From positions 1 to 9,519 of the forward strand of contig JAPLUJ010000273.1 of NCBI GenBank assembly GCA_026397695.1: a DNA stretch of 9,519 nucleotides, in the 5' to 3' direction. The notes below the pieces were generated by a model, which was not told the origin of the DNA, did no database searches, and saw nothing but the letters and a program-made list of their open reading frames with translations. Shown in pieces: positions 9,001 through 9,519 of the stretch (within the stretch, counting starts at the first letter, position 1; each line of letters starts with the position of its first letter). Position numbers and translations under genes: made by a program. Source of the DNA: Verrucomicrobiota bacterium. Lineage in GTDB: Bacteria; Verrucomicrobiota; Verrucomicrobiia; Verrucomicrobiales; Akkermansiaceae.

Positions 9001-9094
9001 GGAAATAAAAACCGGTGCCGCCAAACAGCACGATGATGAGCGACATCACGATCGCAAGCACCGGCCGGCGGATGCTGGTTTCTGATAGGCTCAT
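6044..9094 (-). CDS. RND efflux permease, HAE-1/AcrB-type
   Basis: 1016 residues from the chosen start; AcrB-like pumps run about 1020-1050. This is the inner-membrane proton/drug antiporter of a tripartite pump. It has the typical N-terminus 'SIRRPVLAIVMSL' (TM1), 'REYPAVDPP' and 'TTYPGANPDVV', porter domains, and the TM4 motif with Asp400-Asp401 in 'GLVCDDAIVVLEN' (AcrB D407/D408). It also has Lys918 in 'GIVTKNGILIVEFANQR' (AcrB K940) and Arg950 in 'RFRPILMTSLATIFG' (AcrB R971), so the proton relay is complete. Two homologous halves are evident; the second loop begins 'ITAPEGASFEYTE'. I prefer ATG 9094 (MSLSET) because homologues begin this way and a small ORF overlaps it by ATGA; an in-frame ATG at 9121 would add nine residues. 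The adaptor gene lies upstream on the same strand. The substrate cannot be read from sequence: multidrug and other exporters of this group look alike. Confidence 0.95.
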   Translation of the reverse strand: MSLSETSIRRPVLAIVMSLIIVLFGGTGFYFLGVREYPAVDPPIVTVQTTYPGANPDVVASQITEPLEQVINGIAGIRTLASESRQERSTITVEFTLGSDLDTAANDVRDRVARAVRNLPVDANPPVVEKADADSSPILFLSLASDKRDILDVNDIADRIVRERMETIPGVSTVRVFGGKRYAMRLWMDPVKLAVHRLTPADVQAALDRQNVDLPSGLLEGATNELSLRTLGRLSTPADFEKLIIKQEHGRQILFGDIGNAELGPENLRTGFKSDRLYRIGVAIIPQPNTNAIAIADEFHKRMEQVKKEVPSDVTVEIGYDFTRFVRRSVAEVEETLVIAFGLVALVIFLFLRDWRSTIIPVIAIPVSIISGFFIMYVAGYSINVLTLVAIVLSIGLVCDDAIVVLENIYTKIEGGMSPLEAALKGSREIYFAVISTTFALAAVFLPLIFLSGLTGPLFREFGITLAGCVLVSAFVALTLSPMMCRFLLRKHGDQPHFFYRSTEPFFRMITAGYRASLMPFLRWRWLALPIVLGSGALIAWLVTIIPRELAPLEDRENIRVNITAPEGASFEYTESWMDKISIYVEENVPERYRSFSILGGGSGGANSATQSIYLNTPAERSRSQAQIAAQLAKDMPDFTGVRAFVTQPPTIGDRRSGQPLAYVLQAPDFESLVKVLPDFLAEAGNSPVLRQVDVDLKVNRPEGVISIDRKKAAELGISVEEIGRTVEFAYSGRRFGYFLKNGKQYQIIAQMRRQDRNDPGDLKKLFVKTASGTMVSLDNLVQFSESASPAAIFRFNRAVSATIQGTPAPGYTLGDGIAELDRVAKKILPENFRTSLAGQSRDFAESSSSLLFAFVLALVIIYLVLAAQFESFRDPFIIILTVPLSVAGALISLHLTGQTLNVFSQIGIIMLIGIVTKNGILIVEFANQRKDAGLSKIDAVLEASISRFRPILMTSLATIFGILPIALSIGSSGGSRRSLGIAVVGGLIFSGLLTLFVVPAVYAIFSRHADHADAP

Positions 9095-9162
9095 GGCAGG
9101 GAAATCATAACTCCCAAGCATGCAATTCCAAACGAAGAGAGGAAATGCATAAGGGACGCCAT
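9091..9162 (-). CDS. Possible 23-residue hydrophobic leader peptide overlapping the RND start
   Basis: ATG 9162 opens a 23-codon frame whose TGA (9091-9093) overlaps the permease ATG as ATGA. The predicted peptide begins MASLMHFLSS and continues with a hydrophobic stretch (FGIACLGVMISLP), like a short membrane segment. No clear Shine-Dalgarno sequence precedes it. The overlap could couple translation to the permease; the alternative is a chance ORF in the intergenic space. No known family is recognised. Confidence 0.25.
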   Translation of the reverse strand: MASLMHFLSSFGIACLGVMISLP

Positions 9163-9163
9163 G

Positions 9164-9197
9164 ATTTTGATTTAGAATTTAGCATTTGAGATATAGG
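9164..9197 (+). repeat. Degenerate 7-bp tandem repeats between adaptor and permease
   Basis: The AT-rich part of the adaptor-permease gap divides into heptads ATTTAGA (9170-9176), ATTTAGC (9177-9183), ATTTGAG (9184-9190) and ATATAGG (9191-9197), preceded by ATTTTG. The word AGATATA (9189-9195) also occurs, on the other strand, in the heptad block at 5986-6027. This suggests one family of degenerate heptamer repeats placed in intergenic DNA. Confidence 0.5.
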
Positions 9198-9200
9198 GCT

Positions 9201-9519
9201 TCATTTTTCTGCGGCGGTGACATCCAGACCGGGACGGATGTGCAGCAGATTGGTGGTCGCCACCACATCGCCCTCGTTCACGCCGCGCAGGATCTGCACC
9301 TGGTCATCGGTGCGGATGCCGATTTCCACCGACTGCAGCTTCGCCTTGCCGCCGACAATCAGATAGAGCCCCTGGCCGCGCGGCGACGGCACGATCGCCT
9401 GGCTCGGCACCATGAAGCCATGCGCCAGCCCGTCCAAAGTCAACGCCACCTCGGCGAATCCGCCCGGCAGCAGGCCCTGCGGCGCGGAGCACACCCCGCG
9501 GACTAACAGACTGCGGGTG
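9201..9519 (-). CDS. RND pump periplasmic adaptor (HlyD/MFP family), C-terminal part
   Basis: The frame is open to the right edge of the window and ends at the stop 9201-9203, so only about the last 105 residues are present. Visible features are those of the beta-barrel and membrane-proximal domains of an AcrA/MexA-like adaptor: 'GLLPGGFAEVALTLDG', 'VPSQAIVPSPRGQGLYLIVGGKA', 'VEIGIRTDDQVQILRGVNEGDVVAT' and 'IRPGLDV'. The protein would bridge the downstream permease and an outer-membrane TolC-like channel. It lies 106 bp upstream of the permease on the same strand, as expected for a co-transcribed pump. A GTG at 9494 is internal to the domain and not the true start. Confidence 0.9.
   Translation of the reverse strand, partial: TRSLLVRGVCSAPQGLLPGGFAEVALTLDGLAHGFMVPSQAIVPSPRGQGLYLIVGGKAKLQSVEIGIRTDDQVQILRGVNEGDVVATTNLLHIRPGLDVTAAEK

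Larger units (their letters stand above)
18..9507. repeat. Dispersed short motif TCTAAC/GTTAGA (core CTAAC)
   Basis: TCTAAC on + starts at 80, 671, 1081, 1175, 2198, 2240, 2465, 2507, 3280, 3526, 6759, 8570 and 8892. GTTAGA on + starts at 4020, 4144, 5274 and 6450. That is 17 copies, against roughly 3 expected from base composition (about 60% GC assumed). The core CTAAC/GTTAG occurs 27 times, the others at 18, 1067, 1623, 1970, 2626, 2871, 3122, 6154, 8228 and 9503. Two hexamers (2465, 2507) are copies made by the 267-bp duplication. Confidence 0.65.

Overview
The window looks like a chromosomal segment of a high-GC Verrucomicrobiota bacterium. Three things point there: a giant secreted protein built from YDG/MBG-type beta-sandwich repeats with a C-terminal 'DxDGDGxxNLxEFAxxGDP' segment and a characteristic final domain; an SHD1-like domain fused to a putative glycoside hydrolase; and AT-rich, repeat-bearing gaps between GC-rich genes. 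No database search was possible, so the taxon is inferred from remembered family features.

Layout: the left 4.1 kb (+ strand) is the 3' part of one very large gene for a multidomain surface or secreted protein. It carries a LamG-like end, a divergent InlB B-repeat-like domain, an Ig-like repeat, about six YDG domains (one split by an inserted ~220-residue domain, two near-identical in tandem) and two MBG-like domains. A one-base-type frameshift near 3835-3845 cuts off the usual C-terminal domain, which continues in another frame to 4119. A short convergent gap (4120-4306) holds two hairpins, the second followed by a T-rich stretch.

The right 5.2 kb (all - strand) reads from right to left: the C-terminal end of an RND-pump periplasmic adaptor (HlyD/MFP family), a complete HAE-1/AcrB-type RND permease with its proton-relay residues, and a secreted SHD1 + DUF4832-like TIM-barrel protein with two candidate catalytic glutamates. 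Adaptor and permease together form a tripartite efflux system. Any outer-membrane channel would have to be encoded outside the window. The DUF4832-like gene follows in the same direction but has no evident functional link to the pump.

The least expected signals are at DNA level. First, the hexamer TCTAAC/GTTAGA is strongly over-represented (17 copies in 9.5 kb, in several reading registers, on both strands and in unrelated genes), like an uptake or signature sequence. Second, both AT-rich gaps between the - strand genes are made of degenerate 7-bp tandem repeats. Third, a 23-codon hydrophobic ORF overlaps the permease start by ATGA. There are no tRNAs, rRNAs, CRISPR arrays, transposases or recognisable riboswitches.
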